NCBI GenBank assembly: GCA_003254885.1
Contig: QANT01004587.1
Location: forward strand, 1-58,554
Origin: Purshia tridentata
Taxonomy: Eukaryota > Streptophyta > Magnoliopsida > Rosales > Rosaceae
Reading direction: 5' to 3'
DNA length: 58,554 bases
Positions 21,757-34,835 of the stretch are shown here, piece by piece. Position numbers and translations under genes: made by a program. Position 1 is the first letter of the stretch. Every line of letters begins with the position of its first letter. The notes beneath the pieces were generated by a model. It saw only the letters and a list, made by a program, of their open reading frames with translations. It did no database searches and was not told where the DNA came from.

Positions 21757-24700
21757 ATGGTACAAGTTAAAGAAGATGATGCTAATATGAAAGAGGAGGG
21801 GGGTCTGGTTTCTTTGAGTTCTTCAGTATCTGATAGCAGTGCAGATAATGCAGTTCTCAAGCTAGCCTCTGTTCAAGGGTTAGTACTTGGTTTTTATGTT
21901 TTCACTGTGCCATTAATCTTCGAAATATTTACTACTGATTGAACTCTAACTGTGTTTGTATTATTGCCCTTTTGCAAAATTACAGTTTGGTTGTGAATTC
22001 TCATAGTTCGATGCAAATTATATGCCTTTCTGTTTCCCAGAATTCTTGAGGAAATTAAAAGGATGTTTGATTTTAATTTGTGGGTTTTGTGTTACAATGA
22101 GAAGCTGATCAAAACAATTGTGAATTTATGAATTTGAATGATTATTTTGTGACATGGAATGCCTTAGATGGTGTTAACTGTGAGTGCATTTTTAGAAGAA
22201 TGACAGGTCCCACAAGAAGATCGACAAAGGGAGGCTGGACAAAGGAGGAGGTCAGTAGAGGATGTTGTATGGTTTATTTGAATAGTTATAAGTGCTGATG
22301 TAGAAAGCCAAGTGATTTAGTAATAAAATATGCCTCCTTTATGCTAATTCTCAGTGGTTCCATTGAGTTCTGAGTGACATTGTAGAACTTCTAGCTTTTT
22401 GATTGTGTTGGGGAAAAAAATCATGCATTGTAAATAATTTTAATATGTTGATTCTTATTTATGTATTGTAACTTTGGTTCTGTTTGTATAAGTAATTTGC
22501 AATTGCTTGACATTCAAGTTTCTATAGCAAATAATGACTGTATACATCTTGTTTTCTTGTTGACAGGACAACATTTTAGCCCAAGCTGTCCAAAAGTTCA
22601 ATGGCAAAAACTGGAAAAAGATTGGTGTGTATCTGAATATGACTATTCTTTTTCATATATTCTTGGAACTTATTGCCAATGAACTTAAAAATCCCTGATA
22701 TTTTTCTTGGAACTTAAAAATCCTTTTGCAGCTGAATGTGTTCCTGACAGAACAGATGTCCAATGCCTTCATCGCTGGCAGAAAGTTCTCAATCCTGATC
22801 TTGTTAAAGGATTTTGGTCCAAAGAGGTGAATTTTTGAAAATCACATTAGTTCTTTTCAAAAAGGAGCTTCTACTCATGTTTCTACTATATGGTTTTGAC
22901 TGATTTTTTGTTGAAACTTCCAGGAAGATGATCTAATAATTGACCTGGTTGCAAAGCAGGGAAATAAGAAATGGTCTGAAATAGCAAAGTCCTTGCCAGG
23001 CCGCATAGGCAAGCAATGTCGTGAGAGGTACTAGATTACACATCAGTCAATACATATTATTGAAATTTAGTTTATTCTCTCTTATTATTTATGTTTTCTT
23101 GGGTTAATTGACATTTTATCCATCACTTATTTACTTTTTGTGTTAATTCACTGCTGTGATGTTTCGTTTAGAGGGAAACCCTTTGTTATATTTCTTTCCT
23201 ATTCCAACCTCCATAAAGAATACATTTATATATAGACTGAAGCTTCCATTAATTTTTGTTTCAGGTGGCACAACCATTTAAATCCAGATATAAAAAGAAC
23301 TGCATGGACCAAAGAAGAGGAACAGACTCTCATTGAGACCCATAAAATTTATGGGAACAAGTGGGCAGAAATAGCAAAGTTTCTGCATGGAAGGTATCAC
23401 TAAAATACTTTATTACAAATATACCATGTAACTGCTAATTGGAAGGTGTAAAAATCAAATTATTGTTACTAAGGGGATTTATCACATTTATTTACCAATC
23501 GCATACATGTTTCTTGGTAATTCTAGTCGGCCCGATCGCATACATGTTAAGTAAGGAGCAGATGCCCTGCCTTTTTGAGAACCGTCACTAGTTGGTTCTC
23601 CATATTTGCAATATTTACTGTTTGGAGATAGCATGTCCTGGTGTATTCATTTCAAGTTGATATGTTGGTGAACACAATCAAGTAATAAGAATATATACTT
23701 GATAAAAACAAAATGATATTTGTCTGACCTGATCATTTGAAGAGGAAACTCAAGTAGTGGCATTCAGTTGGGATATCAATCTGTTACTTAATTGAAGCAC
23801 ACAGAGTGATAGAGAATAATTTCTGTTTTTCTTCTTTTTTGGGGGGGAGGCTATGAATGAACTTATTTTAAATTCTATCTTACGATTGTGCAGGACTGAA
23901 AATTCAATAAAAAACCACTGGAATTGCTCAGTTAAGAAGAGGTTAGAATTTGCTTCATCTCGTGTTTCTGATGCGGACATAAAAGTAGAAAGCAGAAAGC
24001 CTGAGGTGGTAAAACAAAGTCTTTATCAGAAAGCTAACTTGGAAAGAAATATGGAAACCTGTTCACTGGATCTGGTTCTTGGAACTGCTAATCGAAGGGA
24101 GAGACAAATACAATCTTCAGACAACGGAAATCGTAGGTGGCTTTCAGAAGGGGCAATTGCAAATAATATGATAGAAACACCATATAGAACTGTATTTTTT
24201 GAGAGAGCTCCACTTGCATGTGGTTTAAATAGTGAACAGCGCCAAGGAACTTCTATTAACTGTGGCAGGCTGAGGGGTCCCTCACATAATTTGACTGCTA
24301 ATTATTCCAACAATACTGCTTCTGATGATCTGGGTTTTCCATATCAACATAGACAGAACCATAAACCCGGTGATCCTATCAGTTCATTGCCTTCCAGACC
24401 ACTTCCTGGTTGTAATAAAACTGCTGGTAATTTTCTCAATAAAACAACTCTTCCCGTTACTGTCCAGAGATTTAATGAATCTTCTAATGTGCCACAAGGT
24501 AATGTATGTCTGATTAATTGCTGTGGGAAGATGCATTTAAAACTAAGTGGCTAATCTAACAGTTTCATTTATCCTATGAAGCTTATGAGAAAGATGCTGG
24601 AGCTACTGACAATTTAGAGAATTCAACTCTTGGTCACTTGTGGTACAGGCCACTCCAACTAGAGGATTTGAACTTCTTTTTGGCAAACAGTGAATTCCCA

Positions 24701-25174
24701 AGTACAGATAGTTACATCAAAACAGAATGTAATTCAGTTTCCCTTTGCACTCCACCAAGCCAAGACAAAGGAACTTTTGTTGCTTGTAGCAGTCCAGATT
24801 CCACATTGAGAAGTGCAGCCAAGACTTTTAAGAACTCGCCATCTATCATAAGAAAACGAAGACATCCAGTTTCCAGACAAATGGTCAAAGAAAATCATGG
24901 TGCCCCTGTCAGCTCACAAGAAATCAGCAATAACTCCAGAAGCAGCCCCCACTTCCCACATCTAAGTCCATGTGGTAAAAATAATTTCAGTAGCACCGTT
25001 CGATCAAATGCCAAGCAACTTTTTCGTTCTCCTCAAAAGACTCAGAAGCTTGAAGATTCTGCTGTCATAAAATCTGTAGAAAAGCGCTTGGAACATGCAT
25101 TTGATGTCGAATGGGATTCAGCTAGAGCCATATCTAGGAAATCAGCTCCAGATTCTGGTGCCAATTGTGGTTAA
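21757..25174 (+). CDS. MYB3R: Three-repeat MYB transcription factor (MYB3R, MYB3R3/5-like)
   Basis: Eight exons: 21757-21878, 22196-22250, 22567-22624, 22732-22826, 22924-23027, 23265-23393, 23894-24498 and 24582-25174. They encode 586 residues. Three MYB repeats run from about residue 52 to 205: R1 (KGGWTKEEDNILAQAV...NWKKIAECVPDRTDVQCLHRW), R2 (WSKEEDDLIIDLVAKQGNKKW...GKQCRERWHNHLNP) and R3 (AWTKEEEQTLIETHKIYGNKW...NSIKNHWNCSVKKRL). MYB3R proteins bind MSA elements in G2/M gene promoters. The length and the short tail with LGHLWYRPLQLEDLN and PSIIRKRRHP resemble the repressor-type MYB3R3/5 group. Unusual residues are KGFW at R2 (Pro is usual before Trp) and FLHGRTEN in R3 (FLPGRTDN is usual). 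The leader is long and pyrimidine-rich. The gene should act in the nucleus as a cell-cycle regulator; the repressor role is inferred. Confidence 0.9.
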
Positions 25175-26320
25175 GTGGCACTGGACTGTTAAAGGCATCT
25201 TGCTTCTCCATCATCTGATAGGCTTCAACTTGTTGATATAAATTCTGTGAGTACCAATTCGATCTGCCAACTTTTTACACTCGTATACTTTCAAAAATCT
25301 TTAAAAACATGAAGAAAAAAAAAAAAACACATCTTTTAGCACTACCGAAATTAATTTCCTTGGGCCTGCAGGAACATGTAATGTTTGAATCACTTGTATG
25401 AGTTTTTATCAATCTAAATTGCAATTCTATTTAACTCTTTATTTTCATCTTTGACTTGTTAATCTGTTTTCCCTTTTCCTTTCTGGCCCTAAACCTCTTC
25501 TTCGCTCTTTCTTGCAGATAAATTATCATCTTCATACATGTACAATGTTGATATACCATAACTAGTGAGGTTTGGTGAATATGATTTTGCAGCCACCTTG
25601 TTTACAGCACAAGTGCCCCATGGAGGGCTTGAATTATAAGAACTATACAACATACTACCTTTTGCAGATTGACTTTAGAAATATGTGCACAGTGGCCCCT
25701 ACCTAGCTAGGTCGACAAAGTCAAAAGTATTGATATTTTGATTCTCTTTCTGTCTTTCATCTAGACATATATAAGGGAATACCTTCATGTGTGATCTTAC
25801 ATTGCGGAATGAGTGAGAGTGACAACTGTCTCGCACCCTGTATGAAACTTGTTAAGCGATTCTACACCTGAAGTTTCTTGTATATATAACATAATCTCTT
25901 TTTGTTACTTACATACATACCGTAATGTTACTGATACTATTTTGATTACATCTAAGAAAAATGTTTGGCTTCTAAACTAGAATGAGAAAACAAAACAAAA
26001 ACAAAAATACCATGTTGTGATTTTATTTTTGGTCATGAATGTATGTGGTGGTAGTGGTAGATTTTGTCTACATCCATATACAACGGATCGATGTTGAGGA
26101 TTGGTTATTATAGTCGGAATTGTCGTTAATTATTTAAAAATAAAATTAAAAGAAAAAAAAAAAACACACAAGTCACTTGATAGATAGTACCCTCCTTAAA
26201 AAAAAGAAATTAAATAATAAAAAACAGTTGCAAAGTTGCAGTTAGTTCCAGAGAGTCGGGGACAGAGAGATATAACAAGACTTGCTTTGGCTTAAGAGCC
26301 TTAGACATAACAAGAAGACT
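25175..26320. other. 3' flank of MYB3R and thioesterase promoter
   Basis: About 1.1 kb with the MYB3R 3' untranslated region and the upstream region of the thioesterase gene. Poly(A) tracts occur near 25314 and 26153. No further gene was seen. Confidence 0.55.
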
Positions 26321-27961
26321 ATGGCTGTGGCAAAACCCTCCACTACGCTCACAAAGAGCTTCGCTTCCACAGCAACAATCTCCTCTGACATTCCTGAAGA
26401 ACACGTAAACCAAGTTCTGGATTTTCTCCAAAACGTGGGGATCTCCGACCCTGTCCCAGATCATTGCAATACCACTGACTTCTGCTCCGACCTCATTCGT
26501 GGTCTCCTCAAGCCCCTGCACATCTCACGAGGCCGTGTCTCCTGCCTCGTCTCTGTTAAACCAGCTGTTACTGTAATATTTCCCTGCTTCTCTCTCTTTT
26601 CTGTTTCAATTTTGTGTTTGGGAATTGGGGTTCGTTCTGTTTGCATGCTCAGAAAATTCTAGGAATGGATTCCACCCCAGAAGTGGGGAAATTGGAGGTA
26701 AAGAAGAGGACCTTTTTGGCTTTTTCTTTGAATTCAATTCAGTTTAATGTTATTTTTTTTATCTGGGTATGACTGAATTGAGCTGTTTTTCGTCCTTGGT
26801 TGCTGGGAAAATTTAGAAAAAGTAAGAGAAAGTTATTCTCATTTAAAGGGTTTTTGTATATTCAATCCAAAATTAGCAATTGGCTTAGACCTATTTTGTT
26901 AGTTTGTCTTATTGAGACTTTCATGTTATTCAAGGCAAAGTAAGATGATTTGTTAAACTCAATTTCAAGGTTTGACTTTATTTTTCGTTTGTTTTCGTCC
27001 GTTTTCTTGGCAACCAAACAAAGGGAATGATTTTTTGTTCATCAATCTGCAGAATTTCTTTGCAGGATTTCACGGAGGAGCTATTGCTGCTGTTGCTGAG
27101 GCTGTGTCAATAGCTTGTGCGAAAACAGTCGTGACTGAAGATAAGGAGCTTTTTCTAGGGGAGCTAAGCATCTCTTACCTCTCTGGAGCACCAAAGAATG
27201 TGAGTCCTTCAGAATTTGCATTTGTTTCTTTAAGTGTTGTTTTATAGAGTTTGATCAAATGATCTCTCTCTTTAAGGCATACTTACTGGTATTGAATGAC
27301 TCTGAAGCATGAACTTAGGATTTAGGATTTTTTTGGCACTTGTTTGCTTTTCTTTGAATCCATCTTCTTAAGATGCCAATATGGAATTGCTTTAGCATAG
27401 CATGTGATACACACTGCCCAAAAATGGAACATACAGACAGAAACAAGTTTCTGAACCTCAAACAATATAGTTTTAGACTTATCATCCTTGAATGAATTAG
27501 GCTGAGAGTGGTTCTGAACCTCAAATCTCTGGTTTATCATATAGACTTGATCAATAAAGTCTCTTGCATCTTACACTATGCTTTCGGACTTTGATGAAGA
27601 TGCTGAAAATTTAAACAGATATTCAATTTGTCACTAGATATCAGTTGGGAATTTTGCATGTATTGTCCAAACTGAAGTTTTATACCAAGAATCTATAAGC
27701 TAGATATCAAAATGATTTCTGGTACTGCATAGTTTACAGTCTTGATTGCATTCTTCATTCATTTATTTCTTCTTCTTTTTTTCATGTCTTTGCAATGGGA
27801 CTCACTTACAGTCAGAGGTTATAGTTGATGGATCTGTAGTGCGGAGTGGACGAAATCTGACTGTGATAGCACTTGAGTTCAAACTAAAACTCAAGAACAC
27901 TGAGCACTTGGTTTACACTGCTCGTGCTACCTTCTATCACATGCCTGCTGCCAAATTATGA
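26321..27961 (+). CDS. Hotdog-fold acyl-CoA thioesterase (ACOT13/THEM2-like)
   Basis: Four exons: 26321-26572, 26653-26697, 27053-27199 and 27812-27961. All introns are phase 0, giving 197 residues. The hotdog core begins with NFFAGFHGGAIAAVAEAVSIAC (His106-Gly-Gly-Ala; Glu115 in the helix as candidate general base). It continues with ELFLGELSISYLSGAP, then VVRSGRNLTVIALEFK and LVYTARATFYHMP. This matches the PaaI/ACOT13 family, which cleaves acyl-CoA thioesters. The ~50 residues before the core are Ser/Thr-rich at the start (MAVAKPSTTLTKSFASTAT) and could be a weak targeting sequence; location is unsure. A second in-frame-looking CAG at 27062-27066 would break the frame, so the acceptor at 27051-27052 was used. 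It is convergent with cpFtsY. Confidence 0.87.
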
Positions 27962-28877
27962 ATTTTGGAGATTTAAAGATTTTCACTTGGGTACCTCAGT
28001 TTATACCATTGACTTTAATTGTCTTTCTTGATCAAATGATGTTGGGGAAGGGGACTCAAATTCGAGACCTAATTGTTGTCACTGGCTCGGTAAATTACCA
28101 TAATATATATAGTTGCTTTGAAATAAGATCCTTAAATGAGAATGTCTTGGTCCTTAAATCAAATATGGATGACTAAAATGCATTGAGATGCACTAATTAA
28201 TTGTGATTTATGCATATCATCTGTGTTCTATTTCATAATAATATTATTTGCATTTACGAAAGGGGTTTTATAAAGAAGACATCATATTGTATTTTGGAGG
28301 AAAACACCACCTGCAGTTGTTGGGGTATTTGGATTGCTACTACATAAAATTAGAAACCCACCTGTTGGCACCAAAGTAATATACATTAAATAAAAGCATT
28401 GGAAAGAAACAAAGATACAGTAATATTACATTCAAATCATCAAATGGATGGGTTGGAAATGTTGATAAAAAGAGAGACGGACAAAAGAATCAGTTCGTCG
28501 ATTAATCAATTGCAGTTGACATTGTCTCTGTATGTATCAGTATCATGATGTCAGTGAGGTACGAAGGGTTAGAAGTAGAACCACGCTTCGTCTCTATACA
28601 GCAGCAAAGGTTTCCTGAAGCTCAAGGCTTAACCACTTTGTATCTTTTGTAGTCTTAAGTTGTAGGCTGCCCGGTGCTCTTGGAAGTATAAATTTATTTT
28701 ACGACCAGCCTTAACTGATTTGTTTGCTCTACTTCTAGTAAAAGACAACCCTGTGAAATGGCAAAGATAATATCATCAATGGAAGAAACTTATGAAGTAG
28801 TCAATTCAATTCACATTAAAAAGTAAATATCATGATTCAGTAGGTTTCAAGATGTAGCGCTCTCCAACCTTAAAGGA
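27962..28877. other. Convergent 3' flanks, thioesterase and cpFtsY
   Basis: Holds the 3' untranslated regions of both convergent genes. A B-box-like motif (GGTCTCGAATTTGAGTCCCC on the minus strand, about 28050-28070) may be a further SINE scrap, but no A box was found. No open frame looks real. Confidence 0.5.
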
Positions 28878-31812
28878 CTACGAAAATATGGCATTAACAA
28901 AGGCCTCTGCGTCAAAGGGTTGGAGGTCTTCTACACCTTCACCAACACCCACAAACTTTACAGGGATGCCAAGCTCATTGACCACACTGACCTAAAAGAA
29001 GATACAATCTTTACGATTAGTGAAGGCTCTGAAAAACATTTGAGATTACTTTAAGTCTTGAAACAACAGAAGCAATGCCAATATATGAATAAATCGAAAA
29101 CGATATGGGACAGAAGATTTGAACATACCACACAGCCACCTCTAGCAGAACCATCAAGTTTTGTCAAAATCAAACCAGTTATCCCAACAATCTGTCACAA
29201 TATTTAAAAGGTAAACAATCAGCACAATAACAAACTATCGTGTAGTAAAACAGCACAAACAATTAGAATACCAAATTGAGGAAGGGCAATATATTCAATC
29301 AAATATCTAACTGATATAAGTAGAATAATAACATATTGCACCCAGAACACAAAAGGGATAAACTAAAACATTCTTGGCACAAACAAGACCATACAAGTAT
29401 TAGCCAACCATCTTAATCCAGAAGGTCAAGGCTAAGAAGTTAGGAAGATTACTTCATTGAATTCTCTTGCTTGTGGAAGCATGTTTAAACCAGTGGTCCC
29501 ATCCAGAACTTGTAGGATCTCCTGCATGTATTTGAAAAAATCTACATATCTTAAGCACATTGTAAAGTATTGTCACAAGACATGCGTAAGAAATAGGAAA
29601 AGTTACTATTTGTTCACAATCATTAAAAATTCTTCTGTCATTCCACCCAAATAACCCAGACATTTCTACCGCATGGTGTACATACATTAACAATTAACAT
29701 AGTCTACTCAAAATTATTCAAGTCAACAGGAAGGGTGTATGTCACAAGCCTAGATTTACAAATCTGATAATAGAAAGACGATAAAAGTGTCAAACAGCTG
29801 ATCTCACATTGGGAGCGCCAGGAATGACTTTGGCCACAGCTTTCTTACATGCAATCAACTCTTCCATCAAGCTGTAATTAGTGTGCAGACCTGAAATTAT
29901 AAATAAAGGTCTCACCAAGAACTGATCAGCTAAGCTCACAAAATTATATTCAGAGCCAAGTACAAAAAGTTTTCCATACTTACGTCCCGATGTGTCACAT
30001 AAGACAATATCATAACCTTGTTCTTTCCCTCTCTTCACAGCCTGAGAAATAACTATTCAGAAAGCACTTTAAGACTATATGTCAGTAATTATACCATGTC
30101 ACTTGAATTCTTATAGACAAAACAAGACTAGAAAGGGAAAGCAAATATAAGTTGATCTGTCTTTTGCATTCAAGTTGTCTACCTGATGCTGCTTTGGTCT
30201 TCTCTTTTTCGGCCAAAACAATTTCACACCCAGTCCTCTCAGCCCATATCTCCAGCTGGTCACAGGCAGCTGCTCGAAATGTATCCCCTGCTGCCATCAG
30301 TACCTGGCAAAAGTCAAAATCACAAGGCAATTCAGACCACAAAAGCCACTGAGTTATACGCATGCTTTTCTTGGATGTATCGTCTTTCTCATATGCTTCA
30401 AACCAATTCATTGCAGCATGAACTATGAACAGATGACGACTTCTCACCTTTACCCCTTCCTTCTTCAATCTATAAGCCAGCTTTCCTACATGAGGATAGT
30501 TTATCAGATCATCATCAATTTTAGGGGTCCTTAACCATTTATACCACAGAATAACAATAGCTATAAAGTATATTAAAGAAAACAGTGAAATGCTGGATTT
30601 ATATAATGAAGTTTGGCTTAAAGTTCCCTTAAACTTAATTTTAGCTCATCTCCACAAAATTTTCCCCAAAAATACTTGCTGTCAGATTAAATGGGTTTGG
30701 TCCGTTAGGATATCAAAATGTCTCCTAAAACCTCAGCAGGGTGCATGGTACGATCTCAGCTCCATTCTTACCAAGAGATGTTGTCTTTCCACCTCCATTA
30801 ACACCGACAATCATAACCACAGCCGGTTTCCTGATGATACAATAGAAATAGAACTATCGTCAACTCCAAAGTTAAACATAACATAAAGATTGGAAAAGAG
30901 CTAACAAATGGCAAAAATTCTAAACCACAATAGCCCAGGACCTATATCCAAGTTGAAGTTCAGTCTTGCTCCCTTTCGTAGTTAACAAATCCAGCACGCT
31001 CTTCTTCAACGCATCCTACAAACATCCAATTCAGATACCACCACATCACATTTCAATTTCACCAAATCACGTGCAGACCATTTGATTGCTAAGCAAACTT
31101 AAGTCCCTTCAATCAAGTTAATAGTGTCTTATATACCTAACAATAATGTGGGGTGAAGTTGGCTCATTTTAGGATACCGAACTAGCATAATGAATCATTA
31201 AAATAAGGTTCAAATGCCAAAAAGCTTTCTAGCAATCATTAGTACTTGTCAGTTGTTACCAATATACCTTTATTTCGCTTCCAGATTTCAACTTCCCAGC
31301 TACTATATCCTCCCTCAGACTTTCCACGATCTTAATTGTAATTTTTGGCCCAAAATCAGATACCAGCAGAGCCTGAAACCGAATACAACAACAAAATCCA
31401 AAACCCAGTTATCAAATACTAATTTTAAGCATATAGCGCGTACATAATCGGATTTTCCAGGAAAATTTATCGGGAGACAAACAGAGAGAAAGAAAACCTC
31501 TTCGAGCTCGTCGAGGACTCGGTCTGTCTCAGCGAGGTTCCAGTAGAGCAAGAGCTCGTCAATGACGGCGAGATTGTCACGGGTCTTGGAGAAGCCCGAG
31601 AAGAGCTTCTCCACGTCGCTCTTGGCTTTCTCCTTTATCAGCCTGCCGAGGCGGTTGAAGAATCCGGTCTCCCCCGCCCGGCATTGGAACCGGGAAGTTC
31701 CGGGTCGGGTCGGGGTTAATAGAAGGAGGCTAGGAGGGAGTTGAGGTGGTGGTGAAGGTTTGGAGAGGAGTGAGAGGTGAGGGAGAGACGTAGGCAAAGG
31801 CGAAGAAGCCAT
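28878..31812 (-). CDS. CPFTSY: Chloroplast signal recognition particle receptor cpFtsY
   Basis: Eleven exons on the minus strand: 31812-31498, 31372-31268, 31015-30942, 30830-30772, 30485-30448, 30303-30183, 30052-29984, 29890-29808, 29521-29453, 29191-29129 and 28991-28878. They encode 369 residues. The first ~45 residues are Ser/Pro/Leu-rich without acids, a typical chloroplast transit peptide. The N domain follows, starting GFFNRLGRLIKEKAKSDVEKLFSGF. The SRP-GTPase G domain carries GVNGGGKT (174-181), DTFRAAA (204-210), DTSGR (257-261), TKLDGSARGG (321-330) and FVGVGEGVEDLQPF near the end. cpFtsY is the thylakoid receptor for cpSRP54/cpSRP43 and delivers light-harvesting proteins to Alb3. 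The length and all GTPase motifs are normal, so it should be functional. Confidence 0.95.
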
Positions 31813-31977
31813 TGCTTTTGAGCTCTGAGAGCTGAGAGCTGAGTGAGATTGGATTTTTCAGATAATCTCAGATAATGTGGAAAACTTTTTACCGGTTTAT
31901 TGGCGCCTTTACAAACGTCGTCGTCTTAGGATGAGCCCGCCTTTATTTTTCTCTTGCAAAAAAAATTCAATTTAGTA

Positions 31978-32380
31978 GGCTGTATTGTATATGGATTTTA
32001 AAAGACTTTTTTATGAAGTTTAAAAGTCATGTGGTATTCAATTAAGACTTTTAAAGACTTTAAAAAAGTAAATAAAAATCTATATGTATTCAATTAAGAA
32101 TGTTAAGGAGTCTATAAAAGTCATATGGTATTCAATTAAGACTTTTAATGACTTTTAAAAAGTCCATAAAAATCTATGTGTATTCAAAAAGTTATAGACT
32201 TTGGAAGACTTTTATGTATATTTCTAAAGTCATTATAAATCCGACCTATTCTCTGCGGATTTATAAGGATTTCTATAGATTCTGTAAAACTCTGTGGAAT
32301 TCTATGAAAATCTATAAATTCTGCAAAAGTCTGCAACTTGAAAAAAGTCTATAAAAGTCTTTAGTATGTATTGAACTTGT
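31978..32380. mobile_element. Diverged MITE of the GGGTGTATTCAAT family
   Basis: The left end GGCTGTATTGTATATGGA and the reverse-complemented right end (GTTCAATACATACTAAAGAC) resemble the family with GGGTGTA.TCAAT ends. Inside are repeated TATTCAATTAAGACTTTTAA.GAC units of about 48 bp near 32035, 32086 and 32132, with a fourth, weaker, at 32180. Ends and target duplication are degraded. It lies just upstream of the cpFtsY start. Confidence 0.5.
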
Positions 32381-33118
32381 AGTACTAAATTTCTAATGAT
32401 TTTTGCCTTTACTCTAGAAGAAAAAAAAAAAANAAAAAAAAAAAAAGGGACTTTATTCTAAGGCTCGTGTTCTTATATTCAAACTCTCAATTTTCAATAA
32501 ATTGTTTGATAAATACATAAATAATTAATAATTGAAATTAATATCTACATAAACTACATTTCATTCCACCTACCAATTTCGAATAGAATTGAAATTTTTA
32601 TGTGAATTTGACATTATATTCATGTTAAATGCTGAAAATAAATTGACATAGTTTTATAGCGATCTATCTTCCGAATGAACCCTTATAAGTTATAACCAAA
32701 GTTTTTTTTTTTTTTNTTTTTTTTTTTTGTATTTTTATAAATGTGTATGTAAATTAACATTATTTCATTCCAATTCCTTGCTGATACCTCCGAAAATGTT
32801 GAATTGTATTTTAAACTCAACGTGTTTGTTGTGAGACTTGACCCAACACCTTATTGCAAGAGCATATGACAGCTATTGTGTCCACATTCTCAAAGATACC
32901 CTTCTCTTTCTCCAAAACATATTTAAAAAGGGTGGTACATGTGTGTGATGTTGTCAAACTCCTCACATGTATACCTAAAAGTTAGGTTATATATCATATT
33001 TAAAAAAAGAAAAACAAAAGTTAGGCTATAGATCATTCTTAAAAAAAAAAAAAGGGTAGATGAATGAGTAGCAAATTTGACAATATTTAAGTAAAAGGAA
33101 GTAGGCATAACTTTGAAT
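32381..33118. other. AT-rich spacer with N-containing homopolymers
   Basis: Two long homopolymers each hold one N: an A run at about 32421-32446 (N at 32433) and a T run at about 32702-32729 (N at 32716). They mark uncertain assembly. No gene was seen. Confidence 0.6.
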
Positions 33119-33826
33119 TAGGGGTGGGCATTTTCACCGTAAAACCACGGGACCGAACCAAATGGCTCCTAAAAAAAAGGGTAAAAAACCGTGTTAACTT
33201 TTTTGGTCAAACACTATTACAAGAACTGAACAAAATCATCTTTAATAGGGTGTAAGTGCTGGTTTTACACCTAATAAAACCAAGTCAAACTAAACTACAC
33301 CGTAATTATAATTTTATAAATATATTTATAGTTTATATATGATTTTAAACTAAAAAGTGACCAATAACATTATTTATGGTTTATATTTATAGTTTATTGT
33401 TTAATTTCTTTTGGACTTTTGGTTGGATTAGAATTTGGAAAGTGAAAACTATTAATTATTAAATACTATTAAACATATTTGGAATTTGGAATTTGGAATT
33501 TGGAATTTGGAATTTGGACTTTGGACTTTGTATTAGTGTATTACATGTACTTGTTACTCTTTTAGTTGTTAGTATTTTTTAATTTGGGCTAAAAAATTGC
33601 ACAAAAACATATTTGGACTAAAAAAATGCTCAAAAACATATCAAATTGTGTATAACTCTAATTATTCACCCGTAACACCGAACCAAACTGTAACCGTATA
33701 AGGTTTGGTTTGGTTTGGTTTTCTTCTAATTCTTACGATGCAATGCACCGAACCAAATCGTTTATATATTTACGGCGCGGCGCATGGGCACACATATCGC
33801 ACCAAACCGCACCGCACCCACCCCTA
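33119..33826. mobile_element. hAT-type nonautonomous element (708 bp) with perfect 8-bp target duplication
   Basis: Terminal TAGGGGTGGG and CCCACCCCTA are perfect 10-bp inverted repeats. Both sides are flanked by CTTTGAAT (33111-33118 and 33827-33834). The subterminal regions are rich in ACCGAACCAAA and GGTTTGGTTTGG motifs. It holds a heptamer array at 33481-33530. No transposase frame remains. Confidence 0.85.
33481..33530. repeat. 7-bp tandem array (GGAATTT)n
   Basis: Five GGAATTT units followed by two GGACTTT units, inside the hAT-type element. This minisatellite is likely to vary in length. Confidence 0.9.
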
Positions 33827-34759
33827 CTTTGAATCGATTGCTTAAGCCATTTTAAAGTGGAAAGTGAGTGTTAATAATTTCATTATCTTCAGTGTACTTC
33901 TCATTTTCATTATCTTATGGAGCATGTAGTCATCACCTAAAAATTAATTTATTTGGTATTCTGATGTAAGATATCATATGAAAGTTCTCATGATAATTAT
34001 GCAATAACATGATAATATTATCTACATTTCTCACATATAGTAAGTGTTATTTGTGCTCTTATTAGTTTATCCTCTTCATTCATAAATTTGTTGTCTATAC
34101 TCTATACTCCCTTGCATATATTATAAATATCATGTAGATGTTGTATTATCCCAGTTAATCATATTTGATATATAGACATGTAACACTTGCAAATTAAGAA
34201 ACTATTATTTCCTAAAATGAATTAGCCTCATGAGTGGGGGATACATTATACGACATGAATGATATGTATACTAATAAATAGTGTAAATAAGAGTAATATT
34301 AGGCATATTACATTTGGGTACTTTATGTATATCACCATTATATGATATTGTTAATTTTTATAAGGATGATTGTATAGGTCTTGCTAAATCTAGGTCTATT
34401 CCTAATTAATTGTGTGTTATTTGACTGTGTCGCTTCCACTTTATCAAAAAAAAAAAACAGAGAAAGTCACCAGCTTCTCACTCAAATTTTATTTTGAACT
34501 AAGAGATAATAAACATCAACCAATAATTAATATTGTATTACGTTACATATGCAATGAACTCCGGCAAAATTTCTGCAATATTACAGAGGAGACTTAGCGA
34601 CTTGTGAGAGGGAGCAATGAGAATGAGCAAGAGCATGTTTCTTTGTTTGTTTAGATGGACTACTAGTTTTCGTTTGATTGGTAAACGCAAATGACGCAAT
34701 CATGCTGACGACACGACACCACGCAATTGTATTGTAAGTGCTTTTGTTTTTTTTTTTTT

Positions 34760-34835
34760 NNNNNNNNNNNNNNNNNNNNNNNNNNNNNNNNNNNNNNNNN
34801 NNNNNNNNNNNNNNNNNNNNNNNNNNNNNNNNNNN
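34760..34835. other. Assembly gap (76 N)
   Basis: Run of N between a T-rich and an A-rich stretch. Sequence and true length are unknown. Confidence 0.95.

Noticed and set aside
28050..28072. B-box-like motif on the minus strand after the thioesterase gene
   Set aside because: No A box at the right distance, so not called as a SINE.
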